This document shows, piece after piece, positions 10,157-21,058 of a stretch of 64,000 bases of DNA. The DNA comes from Euborellia annulipes. Its lineage: Eukaryota > Arthropoda > Insecta > Dermaptera > Anisolabididae. Each line of letters begins with the position of its first letter. Position 1 is the first letter of the stretch. The notes under the pieces were generated by a model. It did not search any database, was not told the DNA's origin, and worked only from the letters and a program-made list of their open reading frames with translations. Location of the stretch: contig JAKCPI010027609.1 in NCBI GenBank assembly GCA_023213315.1, forward strand, positions 88,901 to 152,900, written 5' to 3'. The translations under genes and the position numbers were made by a program.

Positions 10157-11200
10157 TTTCTCTTAGCCTTATATGAAATATATAGGAGAGAAAGTATTGC
10201 GATCATGTCAAAAATTCGATGTCGAGATTTCGATGGATATACATGTTTTGAGGTCCCCTGAGTCCAAAAAGTGGGTCCCGCAAATTGGTCTGTGTGTGTG
10301 TATGTATGTGTGTGTGTGTGTGGTGCGTGCGTGGTGTGTCTGTATGTGTGGACAGATTTTTAGCATGAAGGAATTGAGCTACCGGATTGAAATTTTATAT
10401 TTAACTTAGGTACCTTCCCACACGCTCAAAATAAGCTTTTGAACAAAATCGGCCAAAAAGTACTAGTACTTTACTGATGTACTTTTTCAGTTTTTTTCGA
10501 TTTTCTCAAAATTCCCTCCAAGGATTTTTTTTTAATTCATAAATGAACTATTTTTTAGATGCTCTTTAAAATGTATATTCTCATTTTGCCGTTGAAATCT
10601 TCTGAAGACCACTTTACTCTTGTTCTTCATAGGAAAGATAGAAATGGTTGCCATGGTAACGGAATTTAAATCTTTTTCTTTTCATTAGATTAAAAATCAA
10701 TTATTATTTAAATTCCCATTTATTTTAAATTTATTTGTGTCTTTAATTGTTTCAAAGAAAACATATATGCTCTCTCTCACTTGCAAACATTATCGTCTCT
10801 CTCTACTCTTTTTAAATTCCCTTTCCACCTTATCTTCGCATAGGCCTAATGTTAATTTCCTATAGGGATTTGTATGTTAATTTCGATTCAAAAGGGGGTC
10901 CCCTTTAGAACTTTTTAGGCATTTAAAATTTTTTTTCCAATTCTTATGAAATTTTGTATTTATTTACGATTCTATATTGTGTATAAAATGTCCAAATATG
11001 AGATTAAAATTTTGAAAAATAACCATAGTTTATTTCAAGCAGTCAACATTTAAAATGCAAGTTTGAAACTAAGGTGTTATCGGAAACTAAATATATCTCG
11101 ACACAAAAAATCTGGTGTGACCAGCACAGTGCGCAACTTTCTCTTACCGAAGGGTAAGAGAAAGTTGTGTGCTGTGCGCCAGTCACACCAGATTTTTTTT
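10157..11200 (+). repeat. R repeat family, most complete copy
   Basis: An unclassified interspersed repeat. Order: a palindromic-looking start (CTTTCTCTTA...TATATAGGAGAGAAAG), a conserved block AAAATTCGATGTCGAGATTT, a (GT)n tract, a block with CGGCCAAAAAGTACTAGTAC, a block GGTTGCCATGGTAACGG, a CTCT tract, and finally the hairpin at 11105-11198. At least eight more full or partial copies are in this window in both orientations, often next to each other or split by other elements. No reading frame is conserved between copies. I do not recognise the family. Confidence 0.75.
11105..11198. repeat. perfect-type hairpin module of the R family
   Basis: AATCTGGTGTGACC...GGTAAGAG and its complement form arms of about 43 bases with a loop of about 4-8. 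The same module is at 16615-16708, 26157-26250, 33166-33238 and 43917-44007; halves are at 29740-29800 and 31338-31405. Confidence 0.8.
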
Positions 11201-11619
11201 AATTAAAGCTATTTAAAATATCTACAATTCATAGAAGCGCTTTTTTTGATTTTCGGAAAAAATTTTTTTTTTTAGATTAATCACTAGGGCTCGGATTCGC
11301 CCTATTTGCCTTTTTTTAATTTATGGCTTAAAATTTAGGCCAATATGATATGTATACGTTTCATGAAATTCTGAATAAAATAAGAGGCATTTGTTAGTGC
11401 CTATAATGCCTATTTTGGCCGATTCTGGGTTTTAGTGCCTATTTCATCTATAAATGCCTTTTTTAGTGCCTATTTTAAGTTCAAATAGCCAATTTCAATT
11501 TTTTACGAGCTATAATTTAAATTTTTTTGAATTATCAAGAAAATATTTAAAGGGGGGGGGGGGGGTAAAGGGGGTAATTACCCCCCCCCCCGAGATTTGA
11601 AAAAAATACTTTTTTTATA

Positions 11620-11955
11620 AAAAAATTTATTTTTAAATAAGAAATTATATATAATATTTAAGATATTATTTACATCGCGTAGGTAAGCCGCGAAACGGAG
11701 ATTTATATAATTAGATATTACTTCATGTACCCGAAAAAAGGATATAAGGGTGTGCCGCCGGGAGTTGAACCACGGATCCACCGATTTACGCTCAGTGTGC
11801 CCTTACCACTAGACCACAGCACGGCATTCGGGTATATGAACTCAGTTGGAAAGCAAATTTAGCCATCGGGAGGATTGGACCCGGATTTGGCGCCACAAAT
11901 TCCTCCGTCAACCTGATGCAATCCAGTTGGCATAGTTGAGACGACCTCAATTAAA
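11620..11955 (-). repeat. tRNA-derived SINE (family 1)
   Basis: On the minus strand the head starts near 11825 with GTGCTGTGGTCTAGTGG (A-box-like TGGTCTAGTGG), followed by GGTTCAACTCC (B-box) and GCGGCAC, which pairs with GTGCTGT as an acceptor stem. The body continues with CCTTATATCC, TTCGGGTACATGAAG and CGCGGCTTACC. It is a Pol III type promoter head, not a functional tRNA gene, because there is a long attached body and an irregular anticodon arm. Confidence 0.75.
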
Positions 11956-11956
11956 A

Positions 11957-12180
11957 CTAATTTATAAATAAGAAATTATATATAATATTTAAGATATTAT
12001 ATACATCGCGTAGGTAAGCCGCGAAACGGAGATTTATATAATTAGATATTACTTCATGTACCCGAAAAAAGGATAAAGGGTGTACACTGAGCGCAAATCG
12101 GTGGATCCGTGGTTCAACTCCCGGCGGCACACCCTTATATCCTTTTTTCGGGTACATGAAGTAATATCTAATTATATAAA
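11957..12180. repeat. SINE family 1, inverted rearranged pair
   Basis: A minus-strand SINE tail (CGCGTAGGTAAGCCGCG...) runs into a plus-strand SINE head (GAGCGCAAATCGGTGGATCC, GGTTCAACTCC) and a second tail, so the two tails are inverted around the head. Confidence 0.6.
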
Positions 12181-12508
12181 TTTATTTTTAATGTAATAAA
12201 TTTTAAAAATTAGTACTACTTAAAAATTTGATTTCAATTTACATTGTGGCAAACAAGTACAGAATGCACCTTTAAATTACCGAAATTAAGAAAAAAATTG
12301 TGTGCTATGCGACCAGTCACACCAGATATCCAAAAATAAGACATCAATTTTTAAAATTTTTTTATATTATTTCTTAAATAATGCCTTTTAAGTGCCTATT
12401 TTTAAAATAAATGCCGTTTTAAATGCCTATTTTAATAATTTTTAGTGCTTAATTGCCTGCCTATTTTAAAGATTTTCAGTGCCTATAAATCCGAGCCCTA
12501 TTCATCAA

Positions 12509-13424
12509 ATTAAATAAAAGATATTTTTTAAAAATTCGATCTATTATAGATAATTAATTTAATAATCATTGTGTTAAAAAATAATTAATTTTTTGTCTTT
12601 AATTAATTAACTGAAAAATTTCAAATGAAATGGAATAAAACTCTTGTTTCCCTACGGGAAAAACTAACTTCATCTCTTGCCGCCTAGAGTAACCAGCTTC
12701 TGAATCGTCTACTAACGGTTTTTCGAGACTCGCACCTTAAGCCAATAGAATTTTAAAGATACTCAGATAAAAATTTATAAATTTAAATCTGGTGCTAATG
12801 GGCATTAGTGACCCATGAGCTAGTACTAAAAAAAATATGAACTGAACAAAATTTGACCCATGTCTCAAAAAGGTTCGCCATCCATGCTCTATAAATTTGG
12901 TCAAGCCAGTTACTTATGGTTAAGTCAAAATGACGGTACAATTATAAGAGGATTGACTGGCTCTGGTCGAAACCGCCAAGACAACCGCTTAAACGGCTTT
13001 CAAGGGCTGCACAGCTCTCTTTGGAAAGACCCTACCCTCACCATACAATTAAAGGACAAACCAGCTAAGTACTAATTAGTTTTAATTTTACCTGCGAAGA
13101 ACAACCTCGCCGAGTTTCCTAACTTTTTAATTCCCTAAAGTGGTGTCATATCATTTTTAATAACAGCAATTAATTAATTTGATGATAAAATATAAGAATT
13201 ATTTTTTTTCTTCAGACATAATTGAGTTCACCTCCCCCTTTCCTATTTTCTTCTATCTCTTCTATTATACGGCAGATTTATCGAGTCAAAAATATTAGGA
13301 TATTGATATGTTGCGAAAAAGCATTTTATGGCCGAATTTTATAGCTTTATTATTGCACTCACGTCAGATTGGAAGTTTATGGAAATTATGTGAAAGATTT
13401 CCAGCAATACGCTTACTGAAATTA
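12509..13424. other. spacer, no gene recognised
   Basis: An open frame of 71 codons at 12860-13075 (plus strand) in less AT-rich sequence has no motif I recognise and no neighbouring signals that support it. Confidence 0.3.
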
Positions 13425-13560
13425 GTTATTTTTTAAAGTGAAACTTTTATTTTATCCTCTCAAATTTTTTGGCTCTTCTATCAGCATGTCGCGTTACAAG
13501 CCGTGACTTGACGTCACGTTTAAAATGATTCAAATCTTCAATCTATATATAGAGAGAGCT
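13425..13560 (+). repeat. S repeat family with TGACGTCA sites, partial
   Basis: GTGAAACTTTTATTTTATCC, GGCTCTTCTATCAGCA and GTTACAAGCCGTGACTTGAC are shared with 24930-25175 (inverted) and 40255-40530. Each copy has one or two TGACGTCA palindromes, the consensus CREB/ATF site. Whether this is functional cannot be told. Confidence 0.6.
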
Positions 13561-13673
13561 CTTGAATGGTTGCTTAATTCAAGTTACGAGTATCAAGTCA
13601 TCAAGTTAGAATACCAATATATGAAACTTATTATATGAAAAATCAAATATTTTTTTATTTTTTATTCAGTTAG

Positions 13674-14702
13674 CCGCAGTGGTTTAAAATGCTATTCTAG
13701 CTGGACAAAATTCAAAAATTTTTTTCTGTAATTAAGTTTGAATCACTTGCAAACCATTCTCGGATGTCTATACCAACAAAAAATGTCCGGGGATTTCTCA
13801 TTTTATGCGAGGGTTTTGCCTTTGCAGTTAAAAAAGGGTAAAATTCATTTGTCAATTTTTACACATTTTTACCTCTCCTAACTTGTACGATTATTCTGCT
13901 GCAGATTCTACAAAAATTGCTCAAACTGTGAATTCTCTTCTTTTAGACTTTAATCTAAAAGTATGTACTTTTAGAATTATTTTATAACAATATAATTAAG
14001 AAATAATAAGTTACAAAAGAAAAATAAAAAGTAAAAATCAATCAATTTTGCTACTTTATTTATGCTTATAAAAAATTCCCGTTAGTCTCCGTCATTTAGC
14101 AATAATGTTTGATTAGAAGGATTATTGTAGAGTTTAGATAACAAATTTTACAACCATATATCACCATATTTGGTTTGTATTGCAGTTTAAACAATGGACA
14201 ACGCATTCATTCGAAGAGCTTTATTCGAGGGGTAACGGGCAAAAATCATCATATATTACAAAATTTTTTAATAAAATGGCTCGACGGTGTAGTCCTATTT
14301 CCTGAAATTATATGAAAAGCGGCTGCTGAAGTAATATTATTGTTTAAAAACCTCGCAACAGCAAGAGTGAATTGCAGATGAGGAGGAGACGAGGGATGAA
14401 GAATTATGTCTGATTTTCAGCAGCAACATAGGCGTAGCTAGGGAATTTGATTGGGGGAGGGGGGCCATGGGACCAACCATCCTCCAGGGTCCTTGGAAGG
14501 CCTCATATTGTCAAAATTTTTCTTGGAGGAGCAGCCTTCTGGGGGGCCAGGCCCCCGGGACGCCCCTAGTTACGCCCATGAGCAGCGATGAAGGCTTTTA
14601 ATATATTTTTATTATTTAACAAAAGTACCCCCAAAAAAGTTACCTTTGTTTCAATATTAATTTTGTCCAGCTAGAATAGCATTTTAAACCACTGTGCGGC
14701 TG
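13674..14702. mobile_element. TIR element of unknown superfamily
   Basis: Ends AGCCGCAGTGGTTTAAAATG and (reverse complement of right end) AGCCGCACAGTGGTTTAAAA continue matching through CTATTCTAGCTGGACAAAATT, about 42 bp with a 2-bp gap. No clear target duplication was found. No transposase. A 154-bp MITE is nested at 14427-14580. Confidence 0.6.
14427..14580. mobile_element. hAT-type MITE, CATRGGCGTA family
   Basis: Ends CATAGGCGTAGCTAGG and CCTAGTTACGCCCATG are inverted repeats. Flanks AGCAGCAA (14419-14426) and AGCAGCGA (14581-14588) match at seven of eight bases. Related copies at 26476-26682 and 32243-32424. Confidence 0.8.
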
Positions 14703-15090
14703 TGTAGAAGACACAGACAACACCAAATTTAAAAAAAATATTTTTTTGAATGAGGGAGGGGGATATTTAAAAAAGAGTCGGACCTCTCCTATGAAAAAAT
14801 TCTATATATGCCTCTGATTAGTAAGTGGGGAGGGGGCGACAAATTAAATTCCCCCCCCCCCCTAACGAATCTCCTAGTTCAGGCCCTGGGTCTAGAGAGG
14901 TGATAAGTTCAAAAACATGAACATTACGATTCCTGATCAGGGATCAATTTTCGGTTGCATGCGTGTTGGCAGTGCTCTCCCTGGACGGTTCTTGGTGTTG
15001 CCAGACTCATTAAAACATATGATCATCAGAGAACGTTTCTTTTGAAACACCGAGGAAACGAACGATCTCAAACTGGCGCGTATTTGATTT

Positions 15091-15400
15091 GATTTGATTT
15101 TATTAACAAACATTGAACAATAGTCCGTGAACTTTTTCCGCACCCTGTATTTCAAAAATTATTTGACTTTTGGGAATTGGGTTCAAAATGTTATTAAACA
15201 ATTGCTGAGGTGGTAACCTCCTGTCCACATCTATTTCTGTAAATAAGAAAAAATAAAATGGCATAGATAGAAGTATACCGCTTTTTAAACGAAATCTATC
15301 GTTGCGTATACTATGTCCCAAGAGGTATGCGGGATCCCCAAAAATTGTGTTGAAACTTTGCACGCCCCTTTTATTACTTTTTTGTTGATTGGAACATGAT
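15091..15400 (-). mobile_element. probable 3' end of a LINE
   Basis: The minus strand has an open stretch (15103-15363) with LGHSIRNDRFRLKSGILLSM, then ends near a (AAATC)n tandem tail at 15086-15101, the kind of simple repeat tail that CR1/L2/RTE-type LINEs have. No RT motif is left, so the class is a guess. Confidence 0.35.
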
Positions 15401-16611
15401 TAGCTGTTGAGAGCAGCAAATTTTTAACTTTCAGAAACCCATACCTATAGCTAAGGACCACCGTAATGCTTACTTATCTAAAGGATTATCTAAAACCTCG
15501 CTCGACCTATTTGATTTTTTGTTAAAAAGTTGATGTGATTTCTCTCTTTAATTTGCCTAGTTTTTATTTAGACTGTACTTCAATCCCTTGCTTATTTGGA
15601 TGTCAATCCAAAACACCTCAACTCTAATTTAATCTTTTGTATTTTTTTATCCCTTGTATATTTACAGGATGTCGCTATCCATAATATATTATATTTATTT
15701 ATTTATAAAATAGGAAGTAGAATATTTGCTCACCGGTGAGCCCTAGAGCAGAAGAACTTAATTGACATCACAAGGGACAGGTGGAGGGTGAGGCTCGCAA
15801 TCAACGTTTGTTGCTTTACTTTCATTTAGATTATTTCAGAAATCAAATTTCCGGACCGTTTTTGTTGAGTTTGCCAAAATTCAACAGATTAAATAATAAA
15901 AAAAAAAAGAAGAAACAAACATTGTCTTTTAAACAAAGAGTTTATTTATTTTTCCGGTAAGAAATAAATTCATTGGTTAATTATATCTCTTTTTTTGGAG
16001 TTTAGGCTTTCACAGTTGTTATCAATAGTAAAGGAATAACAACCGAAAATCTAATTCCTTTACTAATTATATCTCTTTGTTTTTATAGCAAAGTTTGTCT
16101 ATTTTATTTATATAAATTAACATTGAAAAAGAAAGATATATCTTTTTGAAAATTAATAATTTTCTATTCTTTTTTATGTGATTGTCTGCCAAACCTTTTT
16201 TTCTCCTAAAATATCATACTATATAATAAAAGCCTAAGAGGGTGTCCGATGTGTGAAACAACCAATCAGGCCTCAGGGATAGCGCTGATCGGCGAAATAC
16301 AGAGAGGGCAATATTTGAATCACATGCATGTATAAGCTTATACTTGTATACTTGCATCTCGGCACAAAACAATAATATTAAGTGATATGTCTTTTTTCTT
16401 TCCCTCTCTCCTTCCATATTAATACCAAACTATAATTAATGTGAACCTAAAGTATAAATAAATAAACAAAATATATAAAAGTAACACATTAGATTATTAA
16501 AGTTACTTGCTGATGGACAAACCGAGGTTAATTTTGTTTGGATTGTTTTCTTTTTTCGGACTTATTTTAATATATGTATTTTTATTTCTTTTGAATTTTA
16601 ACCTAATAAAT
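15401..16611. other. AT-rich spacer, no gene seen
   Basis: Contains a short interrupted inverted repeat around AATAGTAAAGGAATAACAAC (16010-16070). Two open frames (16214-16417 minus and 16507-16770 plus) carry no recognisable motifs, and the second runs through the R hairpin, so both are taken as chance. Confidence 0.4.
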
Positions 16612-17012
16612 TTAAAAAAATCTGGTGTGACTGGCGCACAGCACACAACTTTCTCTTACCCTTCGGTAAGAGAAAGTTGTGCACCGTGCTGGTCACACCA
16701 GATTTTTTGTGTCGAGATATATTTAGTTTCCCATAGCACCTTAGTTTCAAACTTGCATTTTAAATGTTGACTGCTTGAAATAAACTATGGTTATTTTTCA
16801 AAATTTTAATCTCATATTTGGACATTTTATACACAATATAGAATCGTAAATAAATACAAAATTTCATAAGAATTGGAAAAAAAAATTTTAAATGCCTAAA
16901 AAGTTCCAAAGGGGACCCCCTTTTGAATCGAAATTAACATACAAATCCCTATAGGAAATTAACATTAGGCCTATGAGAGAAGTCGGAGAGACAGGCGATA
17001 ATGTTTGCAAGT

Positions 17013-17037
<25 letters not shown>
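16612..17037 (-). repeat. R repeat family copy, left part (split by LINEs)
   Basis: Starts with the hairpin module (16615-16708) and matches the reverse complement of 10790-11200. It stops in a (GA)n tract at 17015-17037, where the LINE composite begins; the copy continues at 23462. Confidence 0.8.
16615..16708. repeat. R-family hairpin
   Basis: AATCTGGTGTGACTGGCG...CCTTCGG...CACACCAGATTTT folds into arms of about 43 bases with a UUCGG-like loop region and few mismatches. Confidence 0.8.
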
Positions 17038-17043
<6 letters not shown>

Positions 17044-20000
17044 TGAATGAATGAATTATATTTATTTTGCTCTGAGGCGATTTGCCTCCTAGAGCATTAA
17101 TATTACATAGTATTTACAATTTTTATATGTAGACTGTATTTACAATATAACAAGAAAATAAAAAAAAAAGAAAAATTGCATTTTACTAGGAAAAACATTC
17201 TCCCTCCCACTACAGAAATTGCTCCTGTTCTTTTAGTAAAAAAGAATAAAATTTACTTTTGAACGATTCTAAAGAATTTAAAGACCTGATATCGCTAGGA
17301 ATCCTGTTCCATACCCTAATTGATGTCACTAGAAAAGAGGTGTCGAATGCGGCCGTCCGATGAACCGGCATTCGCAAATCCAAAAGATTTGCCCTTGGCA
17401 CAGCCCTGCTACACTCACCCCTGAAAACGTAACTTTCATAAAGATACTTGGGCATTTTGTTTTTCAGGATGCCTAACACACAACACCCCATCAAATATTC
17501 TCGACGTCGTTTTAACTTGAGCCATCCAAGTCTACTATAATAAGGTGTTATGTGCTCGTCAAGAGGCAAATCAAAGACAAATCTAACAAAAGCATTAAGC
17601 ACCCTCTCAAGAGTCAAACCACGCTCACCAGTCATACCGCTGTAAACCAAACAACAGTAGTCGAAGTGGGGCAGGATGAGAGAATTTACCAATAATTTTC
17701 TTATTGATGGGGGGAGGCAGTCTTTGTTTCTCTTAAATTGGAAAAGACTGGAATAAACCTTTCTAGATACTTCACGGACATGCTCTCCCCAACTTAAGGT
17801 CCTATCGAGAGTGACGCCTAAATTCTTGACAGAAATAGAATAATCTATCTGTTTTCCGTCAATAATAATAGGTGGAATGTTAGGTAGCTTGTGAACATAA
17901 GCGCCACTTCCGAAAACCATTGCCTTAGTCTTTTCGATGTTTAATTTTAACTTCTTGCCTCGCACCCAATCGACTATTCGACATACATCCTGATTTAAGA
18001 GATAGATTGCCTGGTCTAGGTTATCAAATTTGGAAACGATATAGATCTGGAGGTCGTCGGCAAACAAATGGTAACGGGAATTTATCAAGTGCTGTCCGAC
18101 ATCATTTATAAAGATAGAAAATAAGAGGGGACCCAACACCGACCCTTGAGGCACCCCCGAAATAACCGGCAAGAGTCCAGAACCGCGACCATCCCAATCG
18201 ACCACCCTCTGACTTCTCCCAGACAAATACGATGCAAACCATGCGGTTGCCGATCTAGATAGATTGAGCCTATGGAGTGACCTGATCAAGATAGAGTGAT
18301 CGACCATATCGAAAGCTTTGCTAAGGTCAAAGAGCACCATAACCGTCAGTTGCTTCCGATCAATGGCGATCTTTATATCGTCAGTTACCTTAAGAAGAGC
18401 AGATTGTGTGCTGTGATATTGCCTATATCCAGACTGGTACGGGTCGAAAGCATCCAGATCCTCCAAATATTGTGTCAAATAATGATGGACAAGTCTCTCA
18501 AGTATCTTCGATAAGGTGCAGAGCAGGGAGATAGGTCTATAATCCTTACATTCAGAGGGATTTGAGATCTTGGGCAATGGTCGAACAATTGATGTTTTCC
18601 AGGAGCGGGGGAAGACTGACTCTTGCAGACACCTATCAAAGATATGAACCAACACCGGTAAGATGCAAGGAGCGGATAGTTTAATTAATTTCAAAGGTAA
18701 CTCGTCAGTTCCTTGTGATTCCGATCCAGGCATGTTTATAAATTTAAGGACGAGGTGTGGTTCAACGCTAGGAAAGAAAAATCGTTCAGAGTCGAAAGTG
18801 TACCCCTTGAAAAGTACATCACTGTCTATATCCGGAATACCACTACCAGGGTTTCCTCCGGACACAAAAAATTCATTTAGAACGTCAGGATCAATTTTCA
18901 ATGGTTGACTTTCCTTTGATTTTGTCAGCCCCAATTTTGAGACCTCTCGCCAGAGGTATGAGATGTTCTTGCTCTTATTATCCTTAAAGAACCTTTCGAA
19001 AAATTGCATTTTGCCCTTCCTAAGAGAGCTCGTCACTTTATTTCTAGCCTGCCTGAACTGAGAGTAAAGACCAGGATCACCGGATCTTAACGCCCATCTG
19101 TGTAAGCGATCACGCTCCTTCATAAGATTCCTAATATCCTCTGTAATCCAAGGGGAAGGTGCACGTTTTCTTTGGACTTTACAAAGAGGGGCGTGTTTGT
19201 TAAAAGCATCTAAGAGGATCCCATTAAGATAGGCAATCTTATCATCTATATTATTATGATTGAAAATGGGCGAGAAGTCCACGGCTTCCAATTCATTTAA
19301 AAAATCTACATGGTTAAAATTTCTAAAATCACGAAAAGAAATACGAGAAGGTGTAAAGCGAGTTATAGACTTATTTATGTTTAAAAAGATCAAATCATGA
19401 GCAGACAGGAAAGAAGCAGGATGTTGTCCCTTAGAGATAATCTTATCATATAAAGGTTCGTTGACAACCATTAAGTCAATCCACGAATGGGAGTTTTGAG
19501 TAAAATGTGTTGAACCCAAAGGGACCACCCTGAGACCCAGACTATAGAATAAGTTACTTAGGTAGATTTTATCCGGCGAGTCCGTATTGAAATCTGTGTT
19601 AAAATCTCCAGTAATTAGTACCTCATTGTACAAAGGTAAGTATTTGTAAAGTGAGTTTTCGAGGTCTGAGTAAAAACCCACTTTTGGAGGCCTGTATACC
19701 ACAACCAATAACAATTGAGTGTCTTCGTTAGTTACCTCGAGAATTAAAAATTCGACCAGGGATGATGTATTTGAATGTGAGGATGTAAGTTCGATACACT
19801 TGAAATTCTTCATAGCATAAACCGCCACCCCTCCTCCCATTCTAGATAATCGGTCAGTTCTGAACAAATTGTAATCTTCTAGGCAGACATTTTTGGAAGA
19901 AATGTGAGGTTTTAACCAAGATTCACTGATACATATTAGATGATATTTATTCAGCGAAAAGTAATGCCTAAATTCATCTAGATGAGCGCAAAGTGACTGA

Positions 20001-20096
20001 CAATTTACATGACATATTTTTAATATCTCAGACATAGGAATAAAATTGGAGTAGATGAAGTAAAATATCCAAGTTGCAAGACCCCAGGCGATATAT
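17038..20096 (-). mobile_element. CR1/Jockey-type LINE A, copy 1 (ORF2 complete, no ORF1)
   Basis: On the minus strand it starts at about 20096 within AATATATCGCCTGGGG, has an intact ORF2 (20035-17210) and a ~170-base 3' UTR ending in (ATTC)n at 17038-17055. The short tandem tail instead of poly(A) fits CR1/L2-like LINEs. It is inserted in the (GA)n tract of an R copy. Its 5' end lies directly against the 3' tail of the chimeric element at 20092-23460. Confidence 0.85.
17210..20035 (-). CDS. LINE ORF2: AP endonuclease plus reverse transcriptase
   Basis: 941 codons, uninterrupted, starting MSEILKICHVNCQSLCAH. Residues 1-230 are an exonuclease-endonuclease-phosphatase (APE) domain: HVNCQSL (Asn), ISESWL (catalytic Glu), VVVYRPP, LITGDFNTDF (Asp/Asn), and SAHDLIFL near the end (His-Asp). 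It would nick target DNA. The reverse transcriptase spans about residues 480-760: YRPISLLCTLSKILERL, FDLSKAFDMVDH (motif A), SGVPQGSVLGPLLFSIFIND (B), HLFADDLQIY (C, catalytic FADD), NLGVTLDRTLSWGEH. The C-terminal region has no clear zinc knuckle. All catalytic residues I would look for are present, so the ORF may still be active, but ORF1 is absent from this copy. CR1/Jockey supergroup; exact clade open. Confidence 0.93.
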   Translation of the reverse strand: MSEILKICHVNCQSLCAHLDEFRHYFSLNKYHLICISESWLKPHISSKNVCLEDYNLFRTDRLSRMGGGVAVYAMKNFKCIELTSSHSNTSSLVEFLILEVTNEDTQLLLVVVYRPPKVGFYSDLENSLYKYLPLYNEVLITGDFNTDFNTDSPDKIYLSNLFYSLGLRVVPLGSTHFTQNSHSWIDLMVVNEPLYDKIISKGQHPASFLSAHDLIFLNINKSITRFTPSRISFRDFRNFNHVDFLNELEAVDFSPIFNHNNIDDKIAYLNGILLDAFNKHAPLCKVQRKRAPSPWITEDIRNLMKERDRLHRWALRSGDPGLYSQFRQARNKVTSSLRKGKMQFFERFFKDNKSKNISYLWREVSKLGLTKSKESQPLKIDPDVLNEFFVSGGNPGSGIPDIDSDVLFKGYTFDSERFFFPSVEPHLVLKFINMPGSESQGTDELPLKLIKLSAPCILPVLVHIFDRCLQESVFPRSWKTSIVRPLPKISNPSECKDYRPISLLCTLSKILERLVHHYLTQYLEDLDAFDPYQSGYRQYHSTQSALLKVTDDIKIAIDRKQLTVMVLFDLSKAFDMVDHSILIRSLHRLNLSRSATAWFASYLSGRSQRVVDWDGRGSGLLPVISGVPQGSVLGPLLFSIFINDVGQHLINSRYHLFADDLQIYIVSKFDNLDQAIYLLNQDVCRIVDWVRGKKLKLNIEKTKAMVFGSGAYVHKLPNIPPIIIDGKQIDYSISVKNLGVTLDRTLSWGEHVREVSRKVYSSLFQFKRNKDCLPPSIRKLLVNSLILPHFDYCCLVYSGMTGERGLTLERVLNAFVRFVFDLPLDEHITPYYSRLGWLKLKRRREYLMGCCVLGILKNKMPKYLYESYVFRGECSRAVPRANLLDLRMPVHRTAAFDTSFLVTSIRVWNRIPSDIRSLNSLESFKSKFYSFLLKEQEQFL

Positions 20097-20368
20097 TATT
20101 ATTATTTTATTATTTTTCATTTATTTAATTACAATTTGTTAAGGACATTGGTCCCATCAAATGGATTCCGAATTTTACTTACAATTCACTTAGACAATTA
20201 GAATTAAAAGAATCAACAACAAAAAAAAAATAAATAAATAAAAATAAATAAATAAACAAACAACGACAAAACAGTTCAAACCAGTTTTCTTTTTCTTTCT
20301 TCTTCCCTTCCATACAATTTGAGAGACAAAATTTTCAACAACTGCATAATCATTCACTCTCTTTTCAT

Positions 20369-21058
20369 TCATTCATTGACGACGAAGGACCTCAACCTCA
20401 TCGCCTCCCTAATGAAAAACGCCAAAGATCTGGCTCGGCCAGGGGATATCGTCTCCAAAAACGAAGCCAACTCACTCCACCCTTCACCCTGCCGAACAAA
20501 CTCAGGTAGATAATGCTCCCTCAATGAGTCATATATTGGGCACTCGAAGAGAATGTGTCGGACAGATTCGACGACCCTCAAATTGCAGATGGTGCAATCT
20601 AATCTCTGGTCGATTCTATAGAGAATTCTGTTGAAGGAGAATTTTATCGAGACTGCATTGACTGTTCTTAGCTGGGAAACGACCCTCTTGATGAAGAAGT
20701 CAATCCTCCACTCCAGGTGACTAGATGGTGCGCGATTCTCAGGGGTGAGATATTTATAAATTGGGTTAAATCTGCTGTTGGCGACGAAATGAAGATCCCT
20801 CTGGAGTAAAACGTTCTCAAACGATGAAAGCTGACTCAAAGCCTCCCTAACAGAGTTCCGACACTGGAGATCCACCCGCTCGAGCCCCGCCGAGCTAAGG
20901 AGAACCTCAACCTGGCAAACCCAATTGTAGTCCACACAGCCGGCTGAACGAGCAGACCAGAGCTTCCGGAAAGATATCTTGGGGTATCTCGACTCATCCA
21001 TGTTTAAAAGTTTCAGTAACCATTTCAACGTCGCCTTCAACACCAGATAGGACATCAT
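20369..21058 (-). pseudogene. LINE B ORF2 C-terminal domain
   Basis: About 229 codons open, unlike the C-terminus of LINE A. Residues about 160-185 hold a zinc-knuckle-like CTICNLRVVESVRHILFECP (Cys-x2-Cys-x9-His-x4-Cys), a module common at the C-termini of several LINE clades, where it is thought to bind nucleic acid. It lies in a different frame from the LINE A part upstream, so the chimera cannot make one fused protein: family A frame runs only about 20 codons past the switch. It is followed by a ~280-base 3' UTR with (AAAT)n and a TAATAATA tail. Confidence 0.75.

Larger units (their letters stand above)
11285..12508. mobile_element. hAT-like non-autonomous element, copy B
   Basis: Ends TAGGGCTCGGATTCGCCC and AAATCCGAGCCCTA. 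Flanks TTAATCAC and TTCATCAA agree at six of eight places, fitting an old 8-bp duplication. Interior is full of GTGCCTATTTT-like phrases as in copy A and carries two SINE pieces. Confidence 0.65.

Noticed and set aside
10173..10409. Conserved ORF of the R repeat (also 24186-24458)
   Set aside because: It crosses the GT microsatellite, the frame is not kept between copies, and the peptide is without motif.
11700..11850. tRNA gene
   Set aside because: The head has A- and B-box-like sequences and an acceptor-like stem, but it is repeated, sits on a longer conserved body and has no normal anticodon arm, so it is a SINE.
12860..13075. 71-codon ORF
   Set aside because: No motif, no signals, and no support beyond the absence of stops.
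18296..18908. Plus-strand open frames inside the LINE
   Set aside because: Antisense shadows of the intact minus-strand ORF2.
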